Below, in pieces: positions 18,466 through 27,792 of a stretch of DNA of 64,000 nucleotides (positions are counted from its first letter, which is position 1; every line of letters starts with the position of its first letter). Position numbers and translations under genes: made by a program. The notes beneath the pieces are model-generated. The model was not told the DNA's origin. It was given only the letters and a program-made list of their open reading frames with translations, and ran no database searches. This DNA comes from Lachnospiraceae bacterium (GTDB lineage Bacteria; Bacillota; Clostridia; Lachnospirales; Lachnospiraceae), in assembly GCA_015057025.1 (NCBI GenBank), contig SVFD01000002.1, positions 248,001-312,000 of the forward strand, written 5' to 3'.

Positions 18466-18765
18466 TTACTTCCTCCTCTGATCCAATTCCTTCTGCCGAA
18501 TCTTATCCATTGCATCCACAAAAACAAGAATTTCGGCAACCACCTCATATAATTCCGGTGGTATCATTTCACCAATCTCCAATCGGGATAAAGTATCTGC
18601 CAGCTTATCATCCCGATGAAGCGGCACATTTGCTTCTTTTGCTTTTTCTATAATACGTTCAGCCAAAGCCCCCTGCCCCGAGGCTATGACCTTCGGCGCA
18701 TCTTCACTTGGATTATACTCCAATGCAATGGCTTGTTTTCTTTTTGTTTTTTTGTCCTGCATCAT
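18466..18765 (-). CDS. FlhB-like C-terminal domain protein (YlqH type)
   Basis: 99 residues that match only the cytoplasmic C-terminal domain of FlhB/EscU export-switch proteins (AIALEYNPSEDAPKVIASG, PLHRDDKLADTLSRLEIGEMIPPELYEVVAEILVFV). The autocleavage motif NPTH of true FlhB is replaced by NPSE, so it probably does not self-cleave. It is the counterpart of Bacillus YlqH, next to a FliK-like YlqG as there. Full-length FlhB is encoded separately in the flagellar operon, so this is a stand-alone partner of unclear function. Confidence 0.85.
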   Translation of the reverse strand: MMQDKKTKRKQAIALEYNPSEDAPKVIASGQGALAERIIEKAKEANVPLHRDDKLADTLSRLEIGEMIPPELYEVVAEILVFVDAMDKIRQKELDQRRK

Positions 18766-18790
18766 TACCCCTCTTACATCGTCATAAAAT

Positions 18791-20629
18791 CTAAGCTCTT
18801 ACATCAAAACGGTATACTGCAACTGCATTTTCTGCTCTTTTTTCTTCTACAGATATTGACTCTGTCACCGGTAAAATATCTTCTTTCAAAGATGAGGCTT
18901 CTTTAACCTTCATCTGTGCATTCAAATTATAGCCACGACGCTCTAAACGCTCGCTTAACATATCAATATGCTCTGCAATAAAGTCTAATGTCTCTTCATT
19001 TTCCAAACAAAAATCCGTAGTAACATTTTTATCCTGCATTTTAACATATACATCTACAGCACCTAAATGCTGCATATTTAAATGCAAAGCCGCACTTACG
19101 GTATCTTTACCGCTTGCAAGACTCCTTTTATCTGCATAAACATATAAATCACCGGTTGCAGACTGACCGTTCATTTTCAAAGGAAGCTGTACATACGGCA
19201 TAAATTGATTTAACTGATTCAAAAAATCCACATTCTCCTGAAACTGTTGCAAACTCTGTGACAAAACAGAACTTTCAGATAAAGAATGTGACATGGATTG
19301 AATAATGGAATTCACCTGATTATTTATGCGATTGTAAAAATCAGAAATATTTTTACCACTTTCTACTTCCATTGGGTCTAAAAGCCATGCACTTTGCAAT
19401 TCTTTTCCCATTAACTTAGTAAAACCCTGATTATCCCATAACCTGGCTGCAACAGAAGCATCTTTATCTGCCAATTCTGTTTTCATCATTGCAAACAATT
19501 CATGCATGGGAAGGTTTCCCTGTTTAACAGCGGCAACCGCTTCCTTTGAAAAACCGGATTGTTCCAAAACCGTTGCAAGCTCTGTATACTCTGCCTTTGT
19601 TAAGATTCCGGATAATATTTTATCATTTTCACTTAAAAAATTAAGGGTATCTCCCGCTTCTGCAGTAATCCCTTGTGTAGTCCCATTTAATCCTTCTTCG
19701 CCATCAACAAGAGTATGTATCTGATTCTGCGGATTCATTGCCTCTTCTAAGGCAGCCAAAGCTTTATCCATGGCTGTTTGCGGTGTATTCTCTGCATTTG
19801 TATTCACTAATGCTTGTTCGTTTTCTACTGCTACACCTACAGTCTCCGTCATCTGACCGGTTACCGCACTTTTATCAGACATACTTTCCGTTAAAACCTG
19901 CGAATTTTCTGCTTGTAATCCCAATTCGTGTTCTGCAATCAAAGATACCAGCTCCTGAGTTACAATCATAGCTTTTGAAGCATCCCCATTGGATGCCATA
20001 CTCTTTAATTCAGCAGGTAATTCATGAATCAGTTCATTAATCGTACTTGCTACGCGTTCTTCATAATTTACCAAAGCCTGAAACTGCTCCACATTCTGGG
20101 GTGTTGTCTCCATACCTATTTTATGCATATGAACAAGTAAAGACTGGTCCGTTTCAGGAAATTTTAATATATCATGATATACGTTTTGAAGTGTCTGGGC
20201 ATCTATGGGCATACCTTCTTTCATTAGTCCGGAAATCATCTGTGCCGACTGACCGTTCTGCTGAATTCCCGCGGCCTGCAAAGCATTCTGTGCTAATTGT
20301 TCCTGGGCAAGATTAGTAAAAAGTGCTCTTAATGCAATCTGTCCATTACTGTTATTGCTGACTTCAAACATCATCTTTTGGCCGACTGCGATATTCATAC
20401 TTTGTTCCAGTTTTGCTGTTACAACTGCATTATCAGCTATTTTGATTTCCACTTCACTGCCGTTTACGGAAACAACCTCACCCTGTAATGTCTCTCCGGG
20501 TGCCATGCTTTTTAAAGCTGTCATTCCTTTATCCAACTGAATTTGGGCAGAGCTTGAAACACCGGAAGAATCCCCTACCGGTGCCGAACCAGTTCCATAT
20601 GAAAGTAAATTGGATAAACTAAAACCCAT
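18791..20629 (-). CDS. FliK-like hook-length-control domain protein (YlqG type)
   Basis: 612 residues, rich in Gln, Ala, Glu and Ser. The N-terminal part has a small beta domain (GETLQGEVVSVNGSEVEIKI). The C-terminal part, from about residue 480, has a Flg_hook-like pattern (PYVQLPLKMNGQSATGDLYV, LHLNMQHLGAVDVYVKMQ, DMLSERLERRGYNLNAQMKV), the domain FliK uses to signal to FlhB. With the FlhB-like gene next to it, it reproduces the Bacillus ylqG-ylqH pair outside the flagellar operon. A separate fliK occurs at 60654. Its job is unknown. Confidence 0.78.
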   Translation of the reverse strand: MGFSLSNLLSYGTGSAPVGDSSGVSSSAQIQLDKGMTALKSMAPGETLQGEVVSVNGSEVEIKIADNAVVTAKLEQSMNIAVGQKMMFEVSNNSNGQIALRALFTNLAQEQLAQNALQAAGIQQNGQSAQMISGLMKEGMPIDAQTLQNVYHDILKFPETDQSLLVHMHKIGMETTPQNVEQFQALVNYEERVASTINELIHELPAELKSMASNGDASKAMIVTQELVSLIAEHELGLQAENSQVLTESMSDKSAVTGQMTETVGVAVENEQALVNTNAENTPQTAMDKALAALEEAMNPQNQIHTLVDGEEGLNGTTQGITAEAGDTLNFLSENDKILSGILTKAEYTELATVLEQSGFSKEAVAAVKQGNLPMHELFAMMKTELADKDASVAARLWDNQGFTKLMGKELQSAWLLDPMEVESGKNISDFYNRINNQVNSIIQSMSHSLSESSVLSQSLQQFQENVDFLNQLNQFMPYVQLPLKMNGQSATGDLYVYADKRSLASGKDTVSAALHLNMQHLGAVDVYVKMQDKNVTTDFCLENEETLDFIAEHIDMLSERLERRGYNLNAQMKVKEASSLKEDILPVTESISVEEKRAENAVAVYRFDVRA

Positions 20630-20640
20630 GTCATACCTCT

Positions 20641-21402
20641 TTATATAAAATTACCGATAAAACTTTTTCTGTGAATCGGCGTCGGACCCTGTTCTTTTAA
20701 TGCATCTATGTGCTTCTGTGTGCCATAACCTTTATTTGATGCGAAATCAAAACCGGGATATTTTTTATCATACTCAACCATCATACGATCTCTGGTAACT
20801 TTTGCAACAATACTTGCTGCAGCAATGGAAACGCTCTTGGCATCACCTTTTATAATCGGAACCTGTTTGATATCAACACCCGGAATGGTAACTGCATCAT
20901 TTAATAACACATCCGGCTTCACTTTTAAATTGGCAATTGCATCACGCATTGCCTCATATGTAGCCTGTAATATATTAATTTCATCAATGCGTCCGGCATC
21001 TCGCATACCAATACCAACCGCCACGGCTTCTTTCATGATAATATCATATAACTCTTCTCTCTTTTTTTCGGAGAGTTTCTTCGAATCATTTAGATACAAT
21101 ATTTGGGAATTTGACGGTAAAATGACTGCACATGCAACTACCGGTCCTGCAAACGGACCTCTGCCCACTTCATCAATCCCGCAGACATAACCAAACTTTT
21201 CATATTCGTACTCGTATTTTTTGAGCAATTCTGTTCTTTTTATTTCCTTATCAATTGCATCTACAGCCTTCTTCGCTTTATTTACAAGCGCAATTACGCC
21301 GCTTCTATCATCATTTTTATATTCTTCCATAAACTGAAGATATTCTTCTTTGCTTTGTACTTCTGCCAAAGCTTCCTTAATACTTCCGATACTTTTTGCC
21401 AT
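20641..21402 (-). CDS. rnhB: Ribonuclease HII
   Basis: Removes RNA primers and misincorporated ribonucleotides from DNA. The active-site motif GIDEVGRGPFAGPVVACAV starts near residue 75; the other acidic residues lie in NDSKKLS, LLNDAV and SIVAKVTRDR. The 253 residues include the N-terminal extension of about 70 residues seen in Firmicutes RnhB. It lies 11 bases before the ylqG start. Confidence 0.96.
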   Translation of the reverse strand: MAKSIGSIKEALAEVQSKEEYLQFMEEYKNDDRSGVIALVNKAKKAVDAIDKEIKRTELLKKYEYEYEKFGYVCGIDEVGRGPFAGPVVACAVILPSNSQILYLNDSKKLSEKKREELYDIIMKEAVAVGIGMRDAGRIDEINILQATYEAMRDAIANLKVKPDVLLNDAVTIPGVDIKQVPIIKGDAKSVSIAAASIVAKVTRDRMMVEYDKKYPGFDFASNKGYGTQKHIDALKEQGPTPIHRKSFIGNFI

Positions 21403-21474
21403 TTCTTTTTCACTTTCGTTTCTTATATAAACTTCTGCCTATATTATTTTTATAATTTAAGTAAAACCTATACC

Positions 21475-22014
21475 TTACTCGTGTTCAACGAAACCAATTT
21501 GGTCAAAAGGATAAATTCTCACCCAAGCTCTACCGATGATTTCATCCTTTTTAATATTTCCAACCATATAATCCCTACTGTCTAAGGAATCATTTCGATT
21601 ATCGCCTAACACAAAATATTCATCCGCCCCCAAAGTAAGCGGTTCCGATGCTTTACCGGCACTTAATATTGCTTCCTTGCCAAAATCCTCTTCCAGCAAA
21701 ATATTGTCGATATAAATTTTTCCTTCTTCGTCTATGTAAACTGTTTCACCCGGCAATCCAATAACACGTTTCACTAAATATACTTTTGAATCATAATGTG
21801 CCGGAAATACAATAACATCAAAACGCTCCGGTTCACTAAAACGATAAGAAATTTTATCAACAATCAGATTATCACCGTGAAACAAAGTATTTTCCATACT
21901 TTCACCGTCAACCACGGTACGCTGTCCGATAAAAGTGACAATAAATAAGGATATCAATAAAGCAATCAATAATACCAGACTGAATTGCACTGCCTCTTTT
22001 AAAAATTTTTTCAT
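21475..22014 (-). CDS. lepB: Signal peptidase I (first copy)
   Basis: A 179-residue type I signal peptidase with one N-terminal membrane helix (residues about 8-30), the catalytic serine in GESMENTLFHGD, the catalytic lysine in YLVKRVIGLPGE, and the GDNRNDSLDSR box. It cleaves signal peptides on the outer face of the membrane. It lies two bases after rbgA; a second copy lies upstream of rbgA. Confidence 0.95.
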   Translation of the reverse strand: MKKFLKEAVQFSLVLLIALLISLFIVTFIGQRTVVDGESMENTLFHGDNLIVDKISYRFSEPERFDVIVFPAHYDSKVYLVKRVIGLPGETVYIDEEGKIYIDNILLEEDFGKEAILSAGKASEPLTLGADEYFVLGDNRNDSLDSRDYMVGNIKKDEIIGRAWVRIYPFDQIGFVEHE

Positions 22015-22016
22015 GA

Positions 22017-22859
22017 TTATTCAGGCCTCTCTAAAGTAATCTTTCCTAATTTTCCTCCACGAAAATCATCCATAATTAAGTTAGATGCTTTACGAATATC
22101 TAATTCCTCACCTTTTAAGAAACATTTTCGTGCTTTGGCAATATCGTACAATACCTCTTGGCTGTCCTTTTTTTCTTCTATTTCATATCTTAAAGTAAGA
22201 AGTCCCGGATATTGCTCCTTCATAATGTCAATAAGTGCTATTGCCAATTCATCCATTTGCAAAACTTCATCATTGATAGAACCAATCAAGGCTAAATACA
22301 AACCAATCTGCTGATCCTCAAATTTAGGCCACAAAATTCCGGGAGTATCCAAAAGCTCCAAGGTTTTATTCATACGAATCCACTGTTTCCCCTTGGTAAC
22401 ACCGGGCTTATTACCGGTTTTGGTACAAGCCTTTCCTGCAAAAGAATTAATAAATGTTGATTTGCCCACATTAGGAATTCCTACTACCATTGCACGTACA
22501 GGACGATTTAAGATGCCCCTTTTACGGTCTCTTTCGATTTTTTCCTTACACACTTCCTGAACGGTCTTTTCAATCTGTTTGATTCCGCTGCCACGTTGAG
22601 AATTCACTTCTACCACAAAAAAACCTTTTTTCTTAAAATAATCCATCCACTCAGCATTACACTTAGGGTCAGCCAAGTCTGATTTATTTAAAAGAATCAG
22701 GCGAAACTTATTCTTTCCAAGTTCATCGATGTCCGGATTACGGCTCGCCAAAGGCGTTCTTGCATCCACCAGTTCTATAATCAAATCAATTAATTTAATA
22801 TTCTCCTGCATCATACGCTTTGCTTTTGTCATATGACCGGGATACCACTGTACTACCAT
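22017..22859 (-). CDS. rbgA: Ribosome biogenesis GTPase RbgA (YlqF)
   Basis: A circularly permuted GTPase needed for late 50S assembly. The G4 motif NKSD comes before the G1 motif GIPNVGKST and the G3 motif DTPG, the hallmark of the permutation. The N terminus has QWYPGHMTKAKR and DARTPLASRNP; the C-terminal helical ANTAR-like part includes DFRGGKLGKITLE. Its 280 residues match the family. It sits between two lepB copies. Confidence 0.96.
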   Translation of the reverse strand: MVVQWYPGHMTKAKRMMQENIKLIDLIIELVDARTPLASRNPDIDELGKNKFRLILLNKSDLADPKCNAEWMDYFKKKGFFVVEVNSQRGSGIKQIEKTVQEVCKEKIERDRKRGILNRPVRAMVVGIPNVGKSTFINSFAGKACTKTGNKPGVTKGKQWIRMNKTLELLDTPGILWPKFEDQQIGLYLALIGSINDEVLQMDELAIALIDIMKEQYPGLLTLRYEIEEKKDSQEVLYDIAKARKCFLKGEELDIRKASNLIMDDFRGGKLGKITLERPE

Positions 22860-22873
22860 TTTATTTCCTCTTT

Positions 22874-23464
22874 CTACTTAATAAATCCGATTCCTACATC
22901 TTCTTTTGCAAGACAAAACCATGCCCTGCCTATAATATAATCGCGATGTACTGCACCAATATTACCGGAACGGCTGTCTTCACTGTTATTGCAATTATCT
23001 CCAAGCACAAAATATTCATCTTCTCCAAGAAGGTAAGGTTTTTCTGCCAATCCCGCCGTTTCAATCTTATCAAAGGTATATTCATCTAACAACTCACCGT
23101 CAATATAAATCTGTCCATTGCGAATCTGTACGGTTTCTCCAGGTAGCCCAATCACTCTTTTCACATAATAATGTGAGTTTTCATTACCATTAGGTTGAAA
23201 GACAATAACATCTCCCCTGCCCGGTGAAAATAACAGATAGGAAACTTTATTTATAAAAATTTCCTGACTGTTATATAATGTAGGTTCCATGGATACACCA
23301 ATCATACTTGTGCGCATTCCAAAAAGTAAAACAATCACAAATGCCGCAAAAGACACCGAAAAAATCCAGAACACATAGCTAAAAATTTCTTTCCATGTTC
23401 CGGGTTTCATTTTTTCTTTTCGCTCATAAAAAGATAAACCTTTTCTCCTGCGTCTTGCTACCAT
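22874..23464 (-). CDS. lepB: Signal peptidase I (second copy)
   Basis: A 196-residue paralogue of the adjacent signal peptidase. It has a basic N terminus (ARRRRKGLSFYERKEK), a membrane helix at about residues 28-48, the catalytic serine in GVSMEPTLYNSQE, the lysine in YYVKRVIGLPGE, and GDNCNNSEDSRSGNIG. GGAG six bases before the ATG supports the start. The two copies probably arose by duplication or recombination around rbgA and may differ in substrate choice. Confidence 0.94.
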   Translation of the reverse strand: MVARRRRKGLSFYERKEKMKPGTWKEIFSYVFWIFSVSFAAFVIVLLFGMRTSMIGVSMEPTLYNSQEIFINKVSYLLFSPGRGDVIVFQPNGNENSHYYVKRVIGLPGETVQIRNGQIYIDGELLDEYTFDKIETAGLAEKPYLLGEDEYFVLGDNCNNSEDSRSGNIGAVHRDYIIGRAWFCLAKEDVGIGFIK

Positions 23465-23584
23465 AATTTACTCCGATACTTAAACATAATTTCACAAATA
23501 CATTATACCTCAAGCATAAAAATTCTACAAGTAATGATGCCCTAAACTCTTATTATATAAATTTAATTCAACATTTCCACGAAA

Positions 23585-23616
23585 CAAAAAAAGAGCAGTC
23601 CCATTGGGAACTGCTC
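23585..23616 (-). terminator. Terminator of rplS
   Basis: GAGCAGT (23593-23599) plus CCC pairs with GGG and ACTGCTC around a short ATT loop, ending in a T-rich tract on the minus strand. It lies directly after the rplS stop codon. Confidence 0.9.
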
Positions 23617-23622
23617 ATAAAA

Positions 23623-23970
23623 TTATCTGATTTTTTCTTTGACTTTAGCCTTCTTACCAACGCGGTCTCTTAAGTAGTTAAGCTTAGCTCTTCTTACCTT
23701 ACCTTCGCGTACGATTTCAACCTTCTCTACGTTAGGTGAATGCATAGGCCATGTCTTTTCTACACCAACACCGTTAGAAAACTTTCTAACTGTGAAAGTC
23801 TGACGGTTGCTACCGCCCTGAATCTTTAATACGGTACCTTCGAAAACCTGAATTCTTTCGCGGTTACCTTCCTTGATTTTACCGTGTACTCTTACGGTAT
23901 CACCAACGTTAAATGCAGGAACTTCAGCTTTTAACTGTGCCTGTTCGATCTCTTTAATAATTTCGCTCAT
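23623..23970 (-). CDS. rplS: 50S ribosomal protein L19
   Basis: 115 residues with the L19 signature [22 protein letters not shown], the [18 protein letters not shown] core and the basic C-terminal [21 protein letters not shown]. It lies at the interface of the two subunits. AAGGAGG lies upstream. The gene has about 100 bases of leader after the ABC gene and its own terminator, so it is probably a separate unit. An L19 autoregulatory leader may lie in that gap, but I could not recognise it. Confidence 0.97.
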   Translation of the reverse strand: MSEIIKEIEQAQLKAEVPAFNVGDTVRVHGKIKEGNRERIQVFEGTVLKIQGGSNRQTFTVRKFSNGVGVEKTWPMHSPNVEKVEIVREGKVRRAKLNYLRDRVGKKAKVKEKIR

Positions 23971-24073
23971 TTTATAAGCCTCCTTCTTTTCATCGGACGT
24001 TCTTGATACCGAATTTGGTAGCAGCGGACCATCTCTTTACTTCGCAACAGATATAATCTAACATAAAATTATG

Positions 24074-26101
24074 TTAATTGCAAGCATTTTTTTCTCTCTT
24101 TAATAATAAAATACCCAATAAAGTGAAGACAATTCCGATTCCGAGCAAAATAAGCATGTCTCCCGCGCTATAAACTTCTTCTCCAAGGATAGGAATCTTC
24201 ATTATAAGCTCCGGATAATACTGGAATACTACCGACAAACCATTATTAATAAAATGCATCAGTGCTCCAACCCAGATACTGCCGGACTTATATGCCACAT
24301 AGGCCAATCCGATGCCCATCATGGTTCCTCCGATAAACTGTAACAGATTCATATGATAAGCACCAAACAAAACAGCTGAAACTACTATAGCAAGCCATGG
24401 CTTCCACTTATCTTTTAAAGTACCGAATAAAAAGCCTCTAAACGCAAACTCCTCTGCAATAGCGGGACAAATCCCCACCACAATAAAAGCAGATACGAAA
24501 CCTGCATCAATAATTATTGAATTTAATGCTTCTGATGTTTCCATCAGCCCCGGAAACCATTCCAACAGACTAACTAATACCACCTGCTCCAATAACCAGA
24601 TACCGAACCACATGGAAATTCCGCCAAAAATATGTTTGATTTTAGGAGATTTCAAAGAAAATAGTTTCTTAAAATCAGCCTTCATATACCAGGCATAAAA
24701 TACAGGAACCGCAAGAATAATCAACTGCACAAGTCCGGTTCCCCAAATTCCAAGTCTGAATACCAATGAAGAGCTTAAATAAATCATTAATAACAAAAGC
24801 AAGCCAAACATCAAAATAGTATCACCTAAACCCGGCATTTGGTTTTCTTTCATATTAGAACGCTTCTCTAAGAACTTAATTCCTCTGAATCCTTCACCGA
24901 ATAATACATCTTCGCTGGAAAAGAGTTTTGACATCAACATTACAGCCGCAACGCTGTATACGATATTGGAAACCAAAACCAAAATAATATTGGTCCAGTC
25001 AAACTGCAATTCAAACACTGCTTTTATAAATAAGGCAACATTCACAATCGGTATCAGTGCAGTTTTTGTTGTCAAAGTAAGATTCGGTAACATTCCTGCC
25101 ATGGATGCAAACATAAATACAAGAAGTATAGGTGTACTGTAATTATTTGCCTCTTTAAAACTTTTTGCAAAAATACATATACTTAAACAAACGGCAGATG
25201 CAAACATTGCAAAAATAGGCATGCAAACCAGCAATGCAATTACCGAAGGCACAAACTGTAACAGATTCATATCCCCGAATGCGGTATTGGCAAGCTGCAT
25301 GGAATTATACATATAGATTCCAACCAAAAACATAGATAAAAGGTTTAACAATGCAGACATGACCGCAATGGTAGAAACTGCCATAAATTTACTGAACATC
25401 ATTTCACTGCTTTTAATCGGCAGAGTCATCATGGTTTCTAACGTACCACGTTCTCTCTCTCCTGCCGTCACATCAATTGCCGGATAAATTGCCCCCATAA
25501 GTATACTTGTAATAAGCATAAAAGGAATAATATAGCCAAATATGGAACCGGTAGACTCTTCAATGGTAGCCACATTTCGATTACTTACCACAATCGGATT
25601 TAATACTTTTTCATAATCTTCAAACTGTTCTTCAATTAAATCATTACGTAATCCGTCTCTGTATCCCCTTAATATTTCTTCCGCATAATCACTTGCCGAA
25701 ACAGAATCTGCTACCGAAGAAAAATATCCTACCTCAAAAGAAGTTCTTCCGTCTTCTGTTTCTGAAACACTGATAAAAGTATCTATTTCTTTTGCATTTA
25801 AAGCATCCTCACAGGCCTGTAAACTATCATAAACGGATACTTCAAAGAAATATTCATATTTATCCTTATCATCCAATAATAATTGCTGAATTGTTTCTGC
25901 TTCCACACACTGTACAATACCCACCTGATATGTCTTCTCAAGACTTTCTTTCGATATGTTGCTCATAATAAGCATCATTCCAAGCATCATACAAGGATAC
26001 AAAAACAGCGGCACCAAAACCATGATAATCATAGTCTTTTTATCACGGAAAATATCCAACATTTCTTTTTTATAAAGAGAAAAAACCGTCTTTTTATTCA
26101 T
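24074..26101 (-). CDS. ABC-2 permease fused to a CPBP intramembrane protease
   Basis: A fused protein of 675 residues. The N-terminal half is an ABC-2/NatB-like permease: one helix at the start, a large extracytoplasmic loop (about residues 50-175), then five helices including the DVTAGERERGTLETMMTLPI coupling motif. The C-terminal half is a CPBP domain with EEFAFR, FGAYH and HFINN (EExxxR, FxxxH, HxxxN). The ATG at 26101 overlaps the ATPase stop by eight bases and has GAGGAGG upstream; the longer reading from 26143 lies inside the ATPase. Export of sodium, a peptide or a lipid is possible; the substrate is unknown. Confidence 0.88.
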   Translation of the reverse strand: MNKKTVFSLYKKEMLDIFRDKKTMIIMVLVPLFLYPCMMLGMMLIMSNISKESLEKTYQVGIVQCVEAETIQQLLLDDKDKYEYFFEVSVYDSLQACEDALNAKEIDTFISVSETEDGRTSFEVGYFSSVADSVSASDYAEEILRGYRDGLRNDLIEEQFEDYEKVLNPIVVSNRNVATIEESTGSIFGYIIPFMLITSILMGAIYPAIDVTAGERERGTLETMMTLPIKSSEMMFSKFMAVSTIAVMSALLNLLSMFLVGIYMYNSMQLANTAFGDMNLLQFVPSVIALLVCMPIFAMFASAVCLSICIFAKSFKEANNYSTPILLVFMFASMAGMLPNLTLTTKTALIPIVNVALFIKAVFELQFDWTNIILVLVSNIVYSVAAVMLMSKLFSSEDVLFGEGFRGIKFLEKRSNMKENQMPGLGDTILMFGLLLLLMIYLSSSLVFRLGIWGTGLVQLIILAVPVFYAWYMKADFKKLFSLKSPKIKHIFGGISMWFGIWLLEQVVLVSLLEWFPGLMETSEALNSIIIDAGFVSAFIVVGICPAIAEEFAFRGFLFGTLKDKWKPWLAIVVSAVLFGAYHMNLLQFIGGTMMGIGLAYVAYKSGSIWVGALMHFINNGLSVVFQYYPELIMKIPILGEEVYSAGDMLILLGIGIVFTLLGILLLKREKNACN

Positions 26102-26885
26102 CGTCCGTTTCCTCCTCTTTAATAAGACTGCGGAAGGTATCACGCAAATTATTGGTACAGGTCTGCTCCATTAACTCCTCCGGTGTTCCCGTAGCAATTA
26201 CTTTGCCCTTATACAACATAACAATTCTGTCACATAGATACTGCGCTTCTTCCATATAATGAGTAGAATAAAGGACTGTTTTATTCTTCTCCTTCTCCTT
26301 TTTCATAAAAGAAACAATTGCTTCACTGCTGATAATATCAAGCCCCAAGGTAGGTTCATCAAAAATATAAACTTCCGGATTATGAATCAGACAACGGGCA
26401 ATATTCGCACGCTGTGTCTGACCGGTTGATAGCTTCTCAATACGGTTATCTCCAAAACTTTCCATATCCAGCACTTGAAAGATTTCATTGATACGCTTCT
26501 CGCAGGTTTCTTTATCAAGACCATAAATATCGCCTAAAACTCTTAGCATTTCTCTTGTACTTAAACGCTGATAAAGCTTGGTATTTCCTGATAAATAACC
26601 GATTTTTTGCTTCTTTTCAATTACCGATGTTACTTCCTTACCTTCCAAATCCGTAAGATATACATCACCTTCCGTAGGTGTCATTAAATTTCCAAGCATA
26701 CGAAGAACCGTGGTTTTGCCGGCACCATTAGGACCCAATAAGCCAAGGATTTCTCCGGGTTTAGCCTCAAAATCCACATGATCCACCGCATAAAATTCTT
26801 CTTTGGTAGCACTGTTTTTCTTCATTCCCTTTTTCTTTGCAATATTTCTTACAAATACTTTACACAAACCTTTTGCTGCAATCAT
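26094..26885 (-). CDS. ABC transporter ATP-binding protein (NatA-like)
   Basis: A 263-residue ABC ATPase that powers the adjacent fused permease. Walker A is GPNGAGKTT, the signature is LSTGQTQRANIARCL, Walker B is VYIFDEPTLGLD, and the H-loop is STHYMEE. The N-terminal strand carries an insertion rich in Lys before the A-loop aromatic residue. The start was put at the ATG at 26885 (MIAAKGLCKVF) because GGAG lies six bases before it; the next ATG upstream is 26897. Confidence 0.94.
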   Translation of the reverse strand: MIAAKGLCKVFVRNIAKKKGMKKNSATKEEFYAVDHVDFEAKPGEILGLLGPNGAGKTTVLRMLGNLMTPTEGDVYLTDLEGKEVTSVIEKKQKIGYLSGNTKLYQRLSTREMLRVLGDIYGLDKETCEKRINEIFQVLDMESFGDNRIEKLSTGQTQRANIARCLIHNPEVYIFDEPTLGLDIISSEAIVSFMKKEKEKNKTVLYSTHYMEEAQYLCDRIVMLYKGKVIATGTPEELMEQTCTNNLRDTFRSLIKEEETDDE

Positions 26886-26924
26886 ACTACTCTCCATTCA
26901 GTATGTTCCAATAAAATCTATGGG

Positions 26925-27716
26925 TTATTTTTCTTTAACGTTTTCCTCATCAGCATTTGCATTCTTTTTACGACGTTTCTTTTTCGGCGGATGCTCTCTT
27001 AAATACGCTTCCAGTTCTTCCATATACTTTTCATGCATATCAGGCCGTTTTATCTTGGTTCGCTCTACAGACTGTTCCAAACGCCACTTTGCAATATTTG
27101 CATGATGTCCGCTAAGCAAAACCTCCGGCACTTTTTTATCATGCCAAACTTCCGGTCTGGTATACTGAGGATATTCCAATAGATTCCCTGCAAAAGACTC
27201 ATCATTCGCAGATTCATCATTGTTTAAAACACCCGGAATCAATCTTGCAACAGTATCAATTACAACCATTGCCGGTAATTCTCCGCCTGTCAAAACGTAA
27301 TCACCGATGGATAATTCATCCGTCACGATTTCTTCCAGAACTCTTTCATCGATTCCCTCATAATGTCCGCACAGAAAAATCAATTCCTCTTCCTTTGCCA
27401 ATTCCTGGGCAATCTCCTGCTTAAAAGTTCTTCCCTGCGGTGTCATAAAAATAACTCTCGGTGTCTTTTTGTTATTTTCTTCATGTTCTTTTACCAATGC
27501 TTTATAAGCATCATAAACAGGCTGTGCCTGCATTAACATTCCTGCACCGCCTCCATAAGGATAATCATCAACCTTATTATGCTTATCCAATGTATAATCA
27601 CGGATATTAATTGCATTCACAGATAAATATCCGGCTTCTGCAGCTCTTTTTATAATACTGTTATTTAATCCCTGTTCAATCATTTCCGGAAACAGGGTCA
27701 GTATATGAAATTTCAT
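26925..27716 (-). CDS. trmD: tRNA (guanine-N1)-methyltransferase
   Basis: Methylates G37 of tRNAs with S-adenosylmethionine and prevents frameshifting. It is a SPOUT knot enzyme; the motifs FHILTLFPEM, CGHYEGIDERV, SIGDYVLTGGELPAMVVID and the C-terminal LLSGHHANIAKWR are all present. The last 25 residues are an extra lysine-rich tail (PPKKKRRKKNANADEENVKEK) that is longer than usual. It follows rimM, its usual partner. Confidence 0.97.
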   Translation of the reverse strand: MKFHILTLFPEMIEQGLNNSIIKRAAEAGYLSVNAINIRDYTLDKHNKVDDYPYGGGAGMLMQAQPVYDAYKALVKEHEENNKKTPRVIFMTPQGRTFKQEIAQELAKEEELIFLCGHYEGIDERVLEEIVTDELSIGDYVLTGGELPAMVVIDTVARLIPGVLNNDESANDESFAGNLLEYPQYTRPEVWHDKKVPEVLLSGHHANIAKWRLEQSVERTKIKRPDMHEKYMEELEAYLREHPPKKKRRKKNANADEENVKEK

Positions 27717-27792
27717 GTATATTCTCCGTTTCGTTGTCTTAAAACATAGTTTTTCTTACAACATAATTTTTCGCAAAGCATTATTCCATCTG

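Noticed and set aside
23971-24073. L19 autoregulatory leader in front of rplS
   Set aside because: Possible by position, but I cannot recognise the fold in the sequence, so it is not listed.
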